Assembly (NCBI GenBank): GCA_035606665.1
Contig: DATNEY010000009.1
Span: 124,001 to 188,000 of the forward strand
Length of the DNA: 64,000 nt
Source of the DNA: DASUGC01 sp035606665
GTDB taxonomy: Bacteria; Acidobacteriota; Vicinamibacteria; Vicinamibacterales; SCN-69-37
Direction: 5' to 3'
In this document: in pieces, positions 41,476 through 50,103 of the stretch
Position numbering within the stretch: position 1 is the first letter of the stretch
How the letters are laid out: each line of letters starts with the position of its first letter
Position numbers and translations under genes: made by a program
Notes under the pieces: generated by a model
What the model was told of the DNA's origin: nothing
The model's database searches: none
The model's input: only the letters and a program-made list of their open reading frames with translations

Positions 41476-43599
41476 ATGCTTTTCCCGCGAGGGTCGTCGG
41501 CGTTTCGGATCGTTCGGGAGAGCGTCATGCCCAGCGAAGATGGGTACTACGCCTCTCTGTTCGCGTTGACAAACGGCCGCATCGGTCTGCGAATGCCGTG
41601 GGATCAGGACAACGACCTCGCCGATCCCGGGTTGCTTCATGCCGACTTGTTCGCGGAAGGCCGCTCGTTCGAACGGGAGATCGGGCTCGTCGTCAACCCG
41701 GCATGGTTCGCCGTGGAACTTGCCGGTCGTCCGATTCTTCCGTTCGATCCGAGCGTTCGTTGGTTCTCACAGACCCTCGACATGCAGCATGCGCATGTCG
41801 AGCGGCGCATGCGGATTTCCGTTGGAGACTTGACGGTGGACGTTCGTCTCACGCTGGCGGTGCCGGCGGGTGCTGCCGGCGATCTGGTCGTTGCCGAGGT
41901 CGATGTGACCCGTGTCGCTGGCACGAGGCCGGTGGCCGTCAGCCTCGGCACGAAGTGGCATATCGAGCCGGGTACCGCGACTCGGGACAAGACACGCCAC
42001 GGTACGGTCGATCAGGGATTCTGGACGGCTCGTCATCCCGCAGGCACGAACGGCGCCATCGCGATCGCGTCGCGCGTCGACCGCGCCGAAGGCGGTTCCT
42101 GGCACCGGCGGTCCGAAGGCGCGGTCACGCGTGTTTCGTTCGAATTGCCGGCAGACTCGCGGCGCGCCAGACTGACATCGACGACAGCCGTCAGCGTCGC
42201 ATTGACGCTCGGTGCGGCAGCTCGGGCTGCGCAGCGGGATTTGGCCGCGACCGGTTCGGTCGACGAGGTACTCACGCGTCATCGCCGCATCTGGCGCGAG
42301 CGATGGTCTCTCGCTCCGTCGATTGCCGGTGATGATCGAGCGCTGCAGGGAATCCGCTTTGGACACTTTCACCTCTCGCAGGCGCCGGACCGGCGTCTTC
42401 CCGCGGCAGGCTTAGCCCCGCGCGGTCTCACGTCGCGGCGACATGGAGGGCTGCATCACTTCAATACCGAGGTGTCGGCCGTTCCGTACTACGCTTCCGC
42501 GGAGCCGGATGTCGCGCGCCAGTTGCTGGCCTTCCGGCTCGAGGGCCTGAAGGCAGCCGAGCAGTACGCCCGCGCCACGGGATTCGGCGGCGTCAGAATT
42601 CCACTCCACGCCGGACCGGACGGAGCGGCCGTCGACAGCAAGGATCCGGCGCTCGCGAGAATCGCACGTACGTCCCTTCACGGATCCGCCGATTTGCTGT
42701 GGGCGATAGCACTGTTCCACCGCCTGGCAGGGGAGTGGCCGTTCCCAGCAGACGACCTCGCCGCCGTCGTGTCGGGTTGCGCGGACTTCCTGGCGTCCGC
42801 GGCTCACCGGATTTCGAAGAAAGGATTCAGGGTCACGGGGTTCGACGAATTCCATCCGATGGTGCGCGGCCAGTTTGCGACGACCGAGCTCCTGCGATGG
42901 GCGCTTGCGTGGGCGGCAGCTGCGGGGCTTCCGTCAGCGCCGGCGCGCAGCCGCGCACGTTGGCTGAGCGCGTCGCGGATCCTCAAAGCGCCGAGGGCGA
43001 ACAGGCACGGGGTATTCCCGCAGTTTGCCGGCTATTTCTCGCTCTCCGATGCGTCGAACGCGGCGGGCCGTCACGCTTCCTCGCAGCACTGCAAACAGGC
43101 CGATGTCGTGGCCGCGATGACCATGCTTCCATGCCGGTTCAGCGCGAGGGAGTTGCGCGCGAATCTCAAGTACTACGAATCGCGTACGCTCCATGCGTCG
43201 TCACTGAGTTTCCTGCCGCACGCCGTCGCTGCGGCGAAGGTCAAGAATCTGGGCCTGGCGTGGCGGCTTACCCGGCAGGCATTGCGCTATAACCTGGACT
43301 ATGCGCCGCGGGAACAGTACGCCAATGGCGTCCACCTCGGCGCCGCCGCAGGGGCATGGACCACGTTACTGCACGGCTTCCTGGCGTTCGAAGCGACCGA
43401 ATCGCATGCGGTCCTCAGGCGCAACCTTCCCCGCGACCTTCGTGAGTTGACGCTCGTCTGTCACTACCGCGGTCACCGTTTGATCGCGCGCGCCACGCCG
43501 AAGCGATTCGAGATCGACGCGCCTCGAGGGCTGCAGGTTCGTTCCGATGGCGCTGCGGGGTTCACCCTTCACGTGCACGGGCGCGGAGCTCCGTCATGA
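41476..43599 (+). CDS. Glycoside hydrolase family 65-like phosphorylase
   Basis: 707 aa from the ATG at 41476 (or GTG 41473). N-terminal beta-sandwich with YASLFALTNGRIGLRMPWD, a family-like start; then an (alpha/alpha)6 barrel. The predicted general acid lies in FRVTGFDEFHPMVRGQ, where canonical enzymes have a DEYH-type motif; the phosphate-loop block KQADVVAAM is present. GH65 phosphorylases split alpha-glucosides with phosphate to give beta-glucose-1-phosphate. The HAD protein that follows (4-nt overlap) is the usual partner. Glucosyl acceptor unknown; synthetic use is also possible. Confidence 0.8.
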   Translation: MLFPRGSSAFRIVRESVMPSEDGYYASLFALTNGRIGLRMPWDQDNDLADPGLLHADLFAEGRSFEREIGLVVNPAWFAVELAGRPILPFDPSVRWFSQTLDMQHAHVERRMRISVGDLTVDVRLTLAVPAGAAGDLVVAEVDVTRVAGTRPVAVSLGTKWHIEPGTATRDKTRHGTVDQGFWTARHPAGTNGAIAIASRVDRAEGGSWHRRSEGAVTRVSFELPADSRRARLTSTTAVSVALTLGAAARAAQRDLAATGSVDEVLTRHRRIWRERWSLAPSIAGDDRALQGIRFGHFHLSQAPDRRLPAAGLAPRGLTSRRHGGLHHFNTEVSAVPYYASAEPDVARQLLAFRLEGLKAAEQYARATGFGGVRIPLHAGPDGAAVDSKDPALARIARTSLHGSADLLWAIALFHRLAGEWPFPADDLAAVVSGCADFLASAAHRISKKGFRVTGFDEFHPMVRGQFATTELLRWALAWAAAAGLPSAPARSRARWLSASRILKAPRANRHGVFPQFAGYFSLSDASNAAGRHASSQHCKQADVVAAMTMLPCRFSARELRANLKYYESRTLHASSLSFLPHAVAAAKVKNLGLAWRLTRQALRYNLDYAPREQYANGVHLGAAAGAWTTLLHGFLAFEATESHAVLRRNLPRDLRELTLVCHYRGHRLIARATPKRFEIDAPRGLQVRSDGAAGFTLHVHGRGAPS

Positions 43600-44306
43600 T
43601 GGAATGCGATGCCGCCGCTGCGAATATCAACGGCTACATCTTCGATCTCGACGGCGTCCTGACCGACACGATGGACGCGCACGCGCGGGCATGGGGGGTG
43701 ATCGCCGACGAGCTGGGCGTGCCGTTTGGTGAGGCCGACCTCAAATCGTTCCGCGGCCTCGCCCGCGCCGCGTGTCTCGAGACGTTGTTCTCGCGAATGC
43801 CTGACCCGCCTCGGCACCTGGCGTCGCAGTTGCTCGATCGCAAGGCCGATCTCTACAGATCCGCGACGGCTGCCATGGGCATGGGCGTGCTGTTCGACGG
43901 CGTGCGGGAACTGCTCGTCGCGCTTCGGCAGCGCGGCGTGTCGCTGGCCGTGGCATCGGCCAGTCGCGAGGCATGGCCGCTGTTGGCGCAGGCAGGTATC
44001 GCCCAGTTGTTCGACGTCGTCTCCGACGGTCACTTTGACGGCCGTCCGAAACCGGCGCCCGATCAGGTGCTTTCAATAACGGCCGCGCTTGGGATGTCAC
44101 CTGAGCGGACGGTGGTCTTCGATGATTCGTGGCTCGGAATCGAGGCCGCGCAGAGTGCAGGTGCGCTCGCCATCGGCGTCGGACTGGCCGTTAACGGACG
44201 CGCGGGGATGGATGGCTGGGTGGAGCATTTGAGCGCGCACGACGCGGCTTCGCTCGTCGCGGTCGTCGAGCACCTGGCGAGGAACCCGCGGCATCGCGTG
44301 GCCTGA
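43596..44306 (+). CDS. HAD-family beta-phosphoglucomutase-like enzyme
   Basis: 236 aa. Motif I is YIFDLDGVLTDTMDAHARAW; the cap holds FRGLARAACLETLF; motif II AVASASREA, motif III Lys in GRPKPAPDQV, motif IV VVFDDSWLGIEAAQSAG. The HARAW and FRG segments match beta-phosphoglucomutase, which converts beta-glucose-1-phosphate to glucose-6-phosphate via a bisphosphate. Its stop-start overlap with the GH65 gene supports that reaction, or dephosphorylation of a modified sugar phosphate. The second HAD protein at 35615 may be redundant or act on another intermediate. Confidence 0.88.
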   Translation: MMECDAAAANINGYIFDLDGVLTDTMDAHARAWGVIADELGVPFGEADLKSFRGLARAACLETLFSRMPDPPRHLASQLLDRKADLYRSATAAMGMGVLFDGVRELLVALRQRGVSLAVASASREAWPLLAQAGIAQLFDVVSDGHFDGRPKPAPDQVLSITAALGMSPERTVVFDDSWLGIEAAQSAGALAIGVGLAVNGRAGMDGWVEHLSAHDAASLVAVVEHLARNPRHRVA

Positions 44307-44316
44307 GTCGAAGCGA

Positions 44317-44817
44317 ATGAACTCCACGACGCCCCTTCTGTCGCTTGAATCCCTGGCCGAGCTCGTCGATGCATGGCGGCGCGACGGCCATCGAACGGTG
44401 CTCTGTCACGGACGGTTCGACCCCCTGCACTACGGGCATCTGATGCATTTCGCAGAGGCCCGAACGTACGGCGACAGGCTGCTCGTCACGGTTACTCCGG
44501 ATCGATTCGCCGCGTCGGCGCCGGGCCGGCCGTACCAATCCGAGACGGTTCGCCTGGCGATGGTGGCGAGTCTTCGCCTCGTCGATGCCGCGGCATTGAA
44601 CCGCTGGCCTGGTGCCGAGGAGCTCCTCCAATTGGTGAAACCCGACATCTATGTGAAAGGCAGCGACTATTACATGAGCGACAACGTGGCGTTCACGCGC
44701 GAGACGGAGACGGCCCGCGCGCTCGGAATCGCCGTGCAGATCACCAAGTCCTTCAAGTTGTCTGCGACGGCAGTGGGCCTCGCCCTTCGCGATCGTGAAC
44801 AGGGTCTGACGTCGTGA
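44317..44817 (+). CDS. Cytidylyltransferase-fold enzyme (RfaE C-domain-like)
   Basis: 166 aa. The HxGH nucleotide-transfer motif is in VLCHGRFDPLHYGHLMHF, followed by LLVTVTPDRFAA and a KPDIYVKGSDYY block that binds the sugar phosphate in heptose-1-phosphate adenylyltransferases. The ISSTxx-like terminal motif is replaced by KLSATAVG. It would activate a sugar phosphate, from the GH65/HAD steps, to an NDP-sugar. No separate kinase domain. The next gene, DegT-type, starts within its stop codon (GTGA). Confidence 0.82.
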   Translation: MNSTTPLLSLESLAELVDAWRRDGHRTVLCHGRFDPLHYGHLMHFAEARTYGDRLLVTVTPDRFAASAPGRPYQSETVRLAMVASLRLVDAAALNRWPGAEELLQLVKPDIYVKGSDYYMSDNVAFTRETETARALGIAVQITKSFKLSATAVGLALRDREQGLTS

Positions 44818-45980
44818 CCGAATCCGTATCGCGGATCGCCGTACCCATGATGAATGTGGTTCGCGAGAACCAGATCCTGGAAAGTCAGCTGTCCAGCGCA
44901 ATCAGCGGTGTCTTTCGTCACGGTCAATTCATGCTCGGTCCCGAGGTCGCCACGTTCGAGGAGCGCGTCGCGCGTTTTCTCGGTGTGTCACACGTGATCG
45001 GCGTGAATTCGGGGACCGATGCGCTGCTGTTTGCGCTGAAAGCCGTGGGCGCGGGCCCGGGCGACGAGATCGTGACGGCCGCCAACAGTTTCATCGCCAC
45101 GGCCGGCGCGGCGCGGCAACTCGGCATCGTGGTCAGATTCGCTGACGTCGGCCCCGATGAGAACCTCGATCCCCTTCGAATCGAAGAAGCACTGACGCCT
45201 CGCACGAAAGCGATCGTTCCCGTGCACCTGCGCGGCCGCCCGGCCAGGCTGGACGAGATTTGCGAAATCGCCGCCCGTCATGGCATCCCTGTCATCGAGG
45301 ATGCCTCCCAGGCGTTTGGCGCGCGGATAGGCGACCGGCACGTCGGCACGATCGGCGCACTCGGCTGCTTCAGCATGCATCCGCAGAAGGTTCTTGCGGC
45401 GATTGGCGATGCCGGCATCGTCACCACGAACGATGCCGAGGCCGCGCGGCAAATCCGCCTCTGGCGGCATCACGGGCTTCGGTCGCGTGACGAAGCGTCG
45501 GTGTGGGGACAGAACAGCCGGTTGGATTCCTTGCAGGCCGCGGTTCTCCTCGTCAAGCTCGATTACGTCTCGCGCTGGATAGAGCGCCGCCGTGAGATCG
45601 CCCGGATCTACGACGCCGCGTTCTCCGATATTGCCAGGGACAGGGATCTGGTGCTGCCTGAGGAGGCGGCGGATCAATACAGTGTTTACTACCACTACAG
45701 CGTGTTCTCGGAGAGGCGCGACGAGTTTCAGGCCGCGCTGCATGAACACGGCGTGGACGCCCGGGCACACTATCCGATTCCAATCCACAAGCAGGACGCC
45801 GCGCTTCCCTCGACGATGCGTCTGCCGATTGGAGGGCTGCCCGTCACCGAGTGGCAGGCCGCGCGCCAGTTGTCCCTGCCGATTCATCACGATTTTTCCG
45901 ACGACCAGATCGCGTGTGTGATTGCCGCCGTGAATTCGTTCTACGGCCGGGCACGGAACACGCCAGTGCGGTCGTCATGA
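44814..45980 (+). CDS. DegT/DnrJ/EryC1-type sugar aminotransferase
   Basis: 388 aa from a GTG. PLP lysine K192 in CFSMHPQKVLAAIGDAG; PVIEDASQAFGARIGDRH gives the Asp and the coenzyme-binding region. HVIGVNSGTDALLFALKAVG is the glycine-rich phosphate-binding start. The enzyme aminates keto-sugars, usually NDP-linked, and would make an aminosugar from the product of the preceding cytidylyltransferase-like protein. MHPQK instead of the more common SFYPTKNL is a modest variation. The isomerase downstream overlaps by 4 nt. Confidence 0.9.
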   Translation: MTESVSRIAVPMMNVVRENQILESQLSSAISGVFRHGQFMLGPEVATFEERVARFLGVSHVIGVNSGTDALLFALKAVGAGPGDEIVTAANSFIATAGAARQLGIVVRFADVGPDENLDPLRIEEALTPRTKAIVPVHLRGRPARLDEICEIAARHGIPVIEDASQAFGARIGDRHVGTIGALGCFSMHPQKVLAAIGDAGIVTTNDAEAARQIRLWRHHGLRSRDEASVWGQNSRLDSLQAAVLLVKLDYVSRWIERRREIARIYDAAFSDIARDRDLVLPEEAADQYSVYYHYSVFSERRDEFQAALHEHGVDARAHYPIPIHKQDAALPSTMRLPIGGLPVTEWQAARQLSLPIHHDFSDDQIACVIAAVNSFYGRARNTPVRSS

Positions 45981-46729
45981 TCGAGATCGGCTGCTGTCAT
46001 GGTCCCGACGACCTCGACTCGATCTTCCTCCGCGAATTCGACTACCGCGAGGTGACGCTGTCGGTCTTCGAGGACCGCCACCTGCCGGATCCGGCGGCCA
46101 GCTCGCGAACCCTGCAACCACCGGTGCGAATCGTGCTGGGAGTGTTTCCGGCCGGCACCAGCTTGTTCGACGGCGAGTCGAGTCTTCAGCGCGCGCTGGA
46201 TCGCGTGGCGTACGTGACCGACGTCGTCGCCAGGAGCGGCGCGCGCGGCCTGGCATTCGGCGCCGGTGCGGTCCGAACGATTCCACCCGGGCTCAGCCGG
46301 CGAGAGGGAGAACAGATCCTGTCGCGCGTGCTGCACGCACTCGCAGCCGGATGCGCCGCCGCCGGAGCCGAACTGTTCGTCGAGAACCTGCCCGCCGACA
46401 AGAGCGGCATGTTCAACACCCTCGACGAGATCGTCCGTTTCATGGATGACTATTCGTTGCCTTCCACGTCGATTCTGTACGACCTGAGATCCGCGGCGGC
46501 GCAGCGGGAAGCGCCACAGGAAGCGATCCTGCACATCGGAAGAATTGGGCACGTTCACGTGCCGTTTCCCGACGGGGAGTATCGGAATTCGCCCTACGAC
46601 ACGGGTCCGCTGGTGAACGGTCTTCTGAAGGCGGGCTACGCTCGCGCCGTGTCGCTCGAACCCGTCGCGCCAGGGCTCGGTCCCGAGATTGCTGCACGAC
46701 GGAAGGTACTGGCGCAGGCGTGGAGCTAG
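45977..46729 (+). CDS. Sugar phosphate isomerase/epimerase-like TIM barrel
   Basis: 250 aa. Xylose-isomerase-like (AP endonuclease 2) fold: EIGCCHGPDDLDSIFLRE at the front, GARGLAFGAGAVRTIPPG, AELFVENLPADKSGMFNT with the metal-binding Glu, and SILYDLRSAAAQREAP with an Asp, then IGHVHVPFPDGEYRNSPYD with His and Asp of the metal site. It could isomerise or epimerise a keto-sugar or inosose. The start at 45977 forms an ATGA overlap with the DegT gene, so I prefer it to earlier in-frame codons inside that gene. Confidence 0.75.
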   Translation: MIEIGCCHGPDDLDSIFLREFDYREVTLSVFEDRHLPDPAASSRTLQPPVRIVLGVFPAGTSLFDGESSLQRALDRVAYVTDVVARSGARGLAFGAGAVRTIPPGLSRREGEQILSRVLHALAAGCAAAGAELFVENLPADKSGMFNTLDEIVRFMDDYSLPSTSILYDLRSAAAQREAPQEAILHIGRIGHVHVPFPDGEYRNSPYDTGPLVNGLLKAGYARAVSLEPVAPGLGPEIAARRKVLAQAWS

Positions 46730-46744
46730 CGCATTCGAGCCGCG

Positions 46745-47677
46745 ATGCACGCCGACAGTGACGTTCGCTACCTTCGCGACCTGAACCTGCTGATCACTCG
46801 CACGTGCAATGCGGCCTGCGCGCACTGCTCGGTGGAGTCATCCCCAACCGATCGCCGCCGCATGGACGATGGCGTGTTCTCGGCGGCTCTGGAATTCATC
46901 GAGGCATTCTCGAAGGTTCGCGGATCCCGCCGTGTGCTCGTGACGGGAGGAGAGCCGTATCTCGAGCGTCGCAGACTGTTGGCCGTCGTCGAGACCGCTC
47001 ACCGCCACGGACTTCGGGCCGGCGTCGAGACAAACGGGTACTGGGCGCGCGACTACGCCGACGGCTGCCAGCTGGTGAGCAAGATCGCCTTCGATGACTA
47101 TCTCATCAGCGCCAGCACCTTCCACGCGCAGTTCGTACCAACCGCGGCGGTCGAGAACGCGTGGCGCGCAGCGGGCGCGGCTGGCCGGATCGTCAAGGTT
47201 CGCCTGTCTCACCGCGATCCGCCGACGCAAGAAGACAGGGAGCTTCACGAACGGCTCGGCCGGCTGATTCCAGCCGAGGACTTGCTTGTCGAGCCGGTGG
47301 CACCTGCCGGACGAGCCCTCTCCACGGGGATAGCGCTCCCGCAGCCGTACGAACCGTTGGATGACCGCTGTCCTGCCGATGGCATGCTCGTCGATCATCG
47401 AGGCATGGTGCACCCGTGTTGCAATGCACTGAGCCTGATCGAAGGTCACGCTCTCGAGCTGGGCCAAACCGGAGCGCAACCAGCGGAGGCCATTCTGGCG
47501 CGCGCCCAACGCGATGCGTTGTTCGCGGCTCTCCGAGAGCGTGGCCTCGCCTGGGTCACAACGCGGTTGAATGCGCAGGGACTGCCTACGCCAGATCTCG
47601 GGGGTCGAGTGTGCGATCGCTGCCACGCGTTGTTCGCGGCTCAACACCTGCGAGAGGCTCTCCGTGCGGAACGGTGA
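46745..47677 (+). CDS. Radical SAM enzyme with C-terminal cysteine cluster
   Basis: 310 aa. C21-x3-C25-x2-C28 (TRTCNAACAHCS) binds the [4Fe-4S] cluster and SAM; VTGGEPYL is the SAM GGE motif. Additional cysteines, DDRCPADG, VHPCCNA and GRVCDRCHALF, form a SPASM/Twitch-like region that holds a second cluster. Enzymes of this build modify peptides or sugars (dehydrogenation, dehydration). It is the last gene of the operon that starts with the 79-aa protein, which could be its peptide substrate. Its 3' end overlaps the convergent GH65 gene by 92 nt. Confidence 0.88.
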   Translation: MHADSDVRYLRDLNLLITRTCNAACAHCSVESSPTDRRRMDDGVFSAALEFIEAFSKVRGSRRVLVTGGEPYLERRRLLAVVETAHRHGLRAGVETNGYWARDYADGCQLVSKIAFDDYLISASTFHAQFVPTAAVENAWRAAGAAGRIVKVRLSHRDPPTQEDRELHERLGRLIPAEDLLVEPVAPAGRALSTGIALPQPYEPLDDRCPADGMLVDHRGMVHPCCNALSLIEGHALELGQTGAQPAEAILARAQRDALFAALRERGLAWVTTRLNAQGLPTPDLGGRVCDRCHALFAAQHLREALRAER

Positions 47678-50018
47678 CGCCGTGATTCAATCGCCATTTC
47701 CACTCACGGCCGGCGCCGATCGTCACGGGCGGAGTTCCCGAAACCTGAACATCGATCGGCGGGCCTTCGAGATGCGTGACGATGAGGCTCGTGTGCGTCA
47801 ACGAGATGCTCAGTGTCGCCGATCGCCAGATGAGCCTGAGGCGAATCGCCTTCCAGTCCGCCGGCAGGGGAGCCGGTGACAGCCGAAGTACGGCGGCGTC
47901 CGCCGATCCGCCTGTCAGCTGGTGACCGATGAAGCCCTGGAACAGCACGCGCCACGCCCCCGCGCACGCGGCGAGATGGATTCCATTTCGATAGTTTTGC
48001 CGCGGTTGATAATCCAGGTTGTAGCCGACCGAGAGCGCGAACAGCCTGGCCGCGGCTGCCGCGTCCCCCAGCCGGGCGGCTACGAGCGCGTACGGCACGG
48101 CCGCAAGCGACGACTCCATCGTCGTTCGCGGCTCATAGAACGCAAAATCCCGGCGATGCTGTTCCGTGTCAAAGGCGTCCGGCAACAAGTCGTGCAGCAG
48201 GACGACATCACCTTCTTTGATCAAGCGGTTGGCGAAGCACTCCAGACCGTCGGCCGCCTTTCTCGTCCCGGCATCCATGATCGGCCGTCCGTTCTGATCG
48301 CGCTCGTGGACCACCGCGTCCGGTAAGGTCGAGTAGCCCTCAAACTGCTCCAGAACGCCCGCGCCGAAGGACGCCGGCCGTCTCAACAGCGAGGCATACC
48401 GGCTCCAGCGAGAGACCTCATCGGGTTCCACGCCAAGTTCTCGCAGGGCTGCGGCCCGTCCAGGCCGTTCGTAGTGGCCGGGGCCCGTGCAGGCATCCAC
48501 CGCGAGTACGAGGTTTCGGCGTACGGTCTCGTTCGTAAAGGCGTCATCGGTCGCGCCGTAGTGATACTCATCGGCGCACATCACGTCTTCGATCGAATAG
48601 CTGCCATCCGATCGTTGCGCCAGGAGCGAGGCTCCGTAGCGCGCGGTTTCGACGAGCAACGGGAGGACTTCCGCCATGGCGAACTCGGCGTCGCGCGTCG
48701 CGCGGACGTAGGCGTCAGCGGCAATTGCCACCAGAGCCGAAATGAACTTGGTCTTTTCTCCGCTCCACTCGATCGCGAACGAACGCGTGTAGATGTCGTC
48801 GATGCGCCACGGTGTCGCGGGCGATCCATCCGGGGCGCCTTCTTCGGGGAACCTGGCGCCGCTGGCACCGCTTTCGACGGCGTGACGTTTCGCGCTGTTC
48901 AATCGCAGGTAGCGGTGGTGAAGCAGCGCTCGCGCCCGATCGGGAGCGGCGTACAGGAAGAACGGGAACTTGAAAACCTCGGTGTTGAAGAAGAAGTGCC
49001 CGGAGTGATACTCGCTGGTCAGCCCGCGGGCGGCAATATTGACGTCATCGCCCTCGGCCGGCATCGACTGCAGCAAGTGGAACCGGCAGAACTGGAGGCG
49101 AGCGTTTGCGGCGGTATCGCCGGCAATTTCGCAGTCGGCCGCCTGCCATCGCTTTGCCCACGCCGAACGGTGGGAAGCAAGCAGGGTGGCGGTACCCTCG
49201 GCGCGTGCGGTGTTGAGCAGTGCCTGCGCCACCGGCTCGCCGGCAGGGGACGACACGGCACACACCGTCAGTCGCTCGAAATGGACGGTCTCGTCAGGTG
49301 AGAGGTCGATGCGCATCGACTCGCCCCCCAGATTCCAGCCGCCCAACTGTTGCCAGTCACTCCCCCGCGGAATGGTCGTGTGGCTGGCAATCTCAACGGA
49401 GTCGCCGGTGCCACGAACGAGCGCGGTGAGCGCCACGCCGTTCGTCTGGTCACAGGCGTACGAATGAAGCTCGCAGTGGTGAAAGCGCGTGGAGGGCGTA
49501 TGTCCACCGCCGTACATGTTTCCATGTCGCCAGTCGAGCAACGCGTCGATTCGGCACGCGCCGCTTCCGCGCACGGCAGTCACGGTGCCGTACGTCATGG
49601 TCAACCACGGGTGCCGGGCATGCACGATCTGATGTAGAACGAGGTCGACGGTCAGCCCCACGCCGAGCTCGATGCGAAGCCGGCTGGTCAGTTCGGCCTG
49701 CCGATAATCGAGTACGCGGCTGAATTCCTCGAGCGCGCCGCCGTCCAGCGCTGGCGGCGACGCGTCCGGCGCGCGCACGCGAATCGTCCACCAGTTCGGG
49801 AGGTTGACGATCTCCCAGGGCACGGTAGCACCTGGTGCATAGAGCGCGGCGTTGAATGCTCCGGGCAGCGCGTGCCGGCTGTCGGGATCGACCGTAGCTC
49901 GGACGCCGAGCGTGCCGTTGCTCAGTGCGAAGAGCGTTTCGAAAAAGGCCGCAGTGTCAGGTCTATGGCCCTGCTGCTCCAGGCTGCCGGCCAGTAGCCG
50001 TAACTCAGGTTCATTCAT
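47586..50018 (-). CDS. Second GH65-type glycosyl hydrolase/phosphorylase
   Basis: 810 aa. N-terminal sandwich AFFETLFALSNGTLGVRATV; barrel with NTEVFKFPFFLYAAPD, and the predicted general acid in SIEDVMCADEYHYGATDDA (the DEYHYG motif expected in the family), then RLIKEGDVVLLHDLL as the anion-binding block, QEGD-like rather than KQADV. The KEGD spelling separates it from the enzyme at 41476. Monocistronic, divergent from the epimerase gene. The pair of GH65 enzymes suggests handling of two different glucosides. Confidence 0.82.
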   Translation of the reverse strand: MNEPELRLLAGSLEQQGHRPDTAAFFETLFALSNGTLGVRATVDPDSRHALPGAFNAALYAPGATVPWEIVNLPNWWTIRVRAPDASPPALDGGALEEFSRVLDYRQAELTSRLRIELGVGLTVDLVLHQIVHARHPWLTMTYGTVTAVRGSGACRIDALLDWRHGNMYGGGHTPSTRFHHCELHSYACDQTNGVALTALVRGTGDSVEIASHTTIPRGSDWQQLGGWNLGGESMRIDLSPDETVHFERLTVCAVSSPAGEPVAQALLNTARAEGTATLLASHRSAWAKRWQAADCEIAGDTAANARLQFCRFHLLQSMPAEGDDVNIAARGLTSEYHSGHFFFNTEVFKFPFFLYAAPDRARALLHHRYLRLNSAKRHAVESGASGARFPEEGAPDGSPATPWRIDDIYTRSFAIEWSGEKTKFISALVAIAADAYVRATRDAEFAMAEVLPLLVETARYGASLLAQRSDGSYSIEDVMCADEYHYGATDDAFTNETVRRNLVLAVDACTGPGHYERPGRAAALRELGVEPDEVSRWSRYASLLRRPASFGAGVLEQFEGYSTLPDAVVHERDQNGRPIMDAGTRKAADGLECFANRLIKEGDVVLLHDLLPDAFDTEQHRRDFAFYEPRTTMESSLAAVPYALVAARLGDAAAAARLFALSVGYNLDYQPRQNYRNGIHLAACAGAWRVLFQGFIGHQLTGGSADAAVLRLSPAPLPADWKAIRLRLIWRSATLSISLTHTSLIVTHLEGPPIDVQVSGTPPVTIGAGREWKWRLNHGVTVPHGEPLAGVEPRTTRGSDRTLDPRDLA

Positions 50019-50103
50019 AGCGTCTGCCAGAATGTTTTCTCCGCGTTTTGCTACCTATGATACCGTCGCGCCTACCGGCGCCGGAGGCTTGGAGTATGAA
50101 GAC

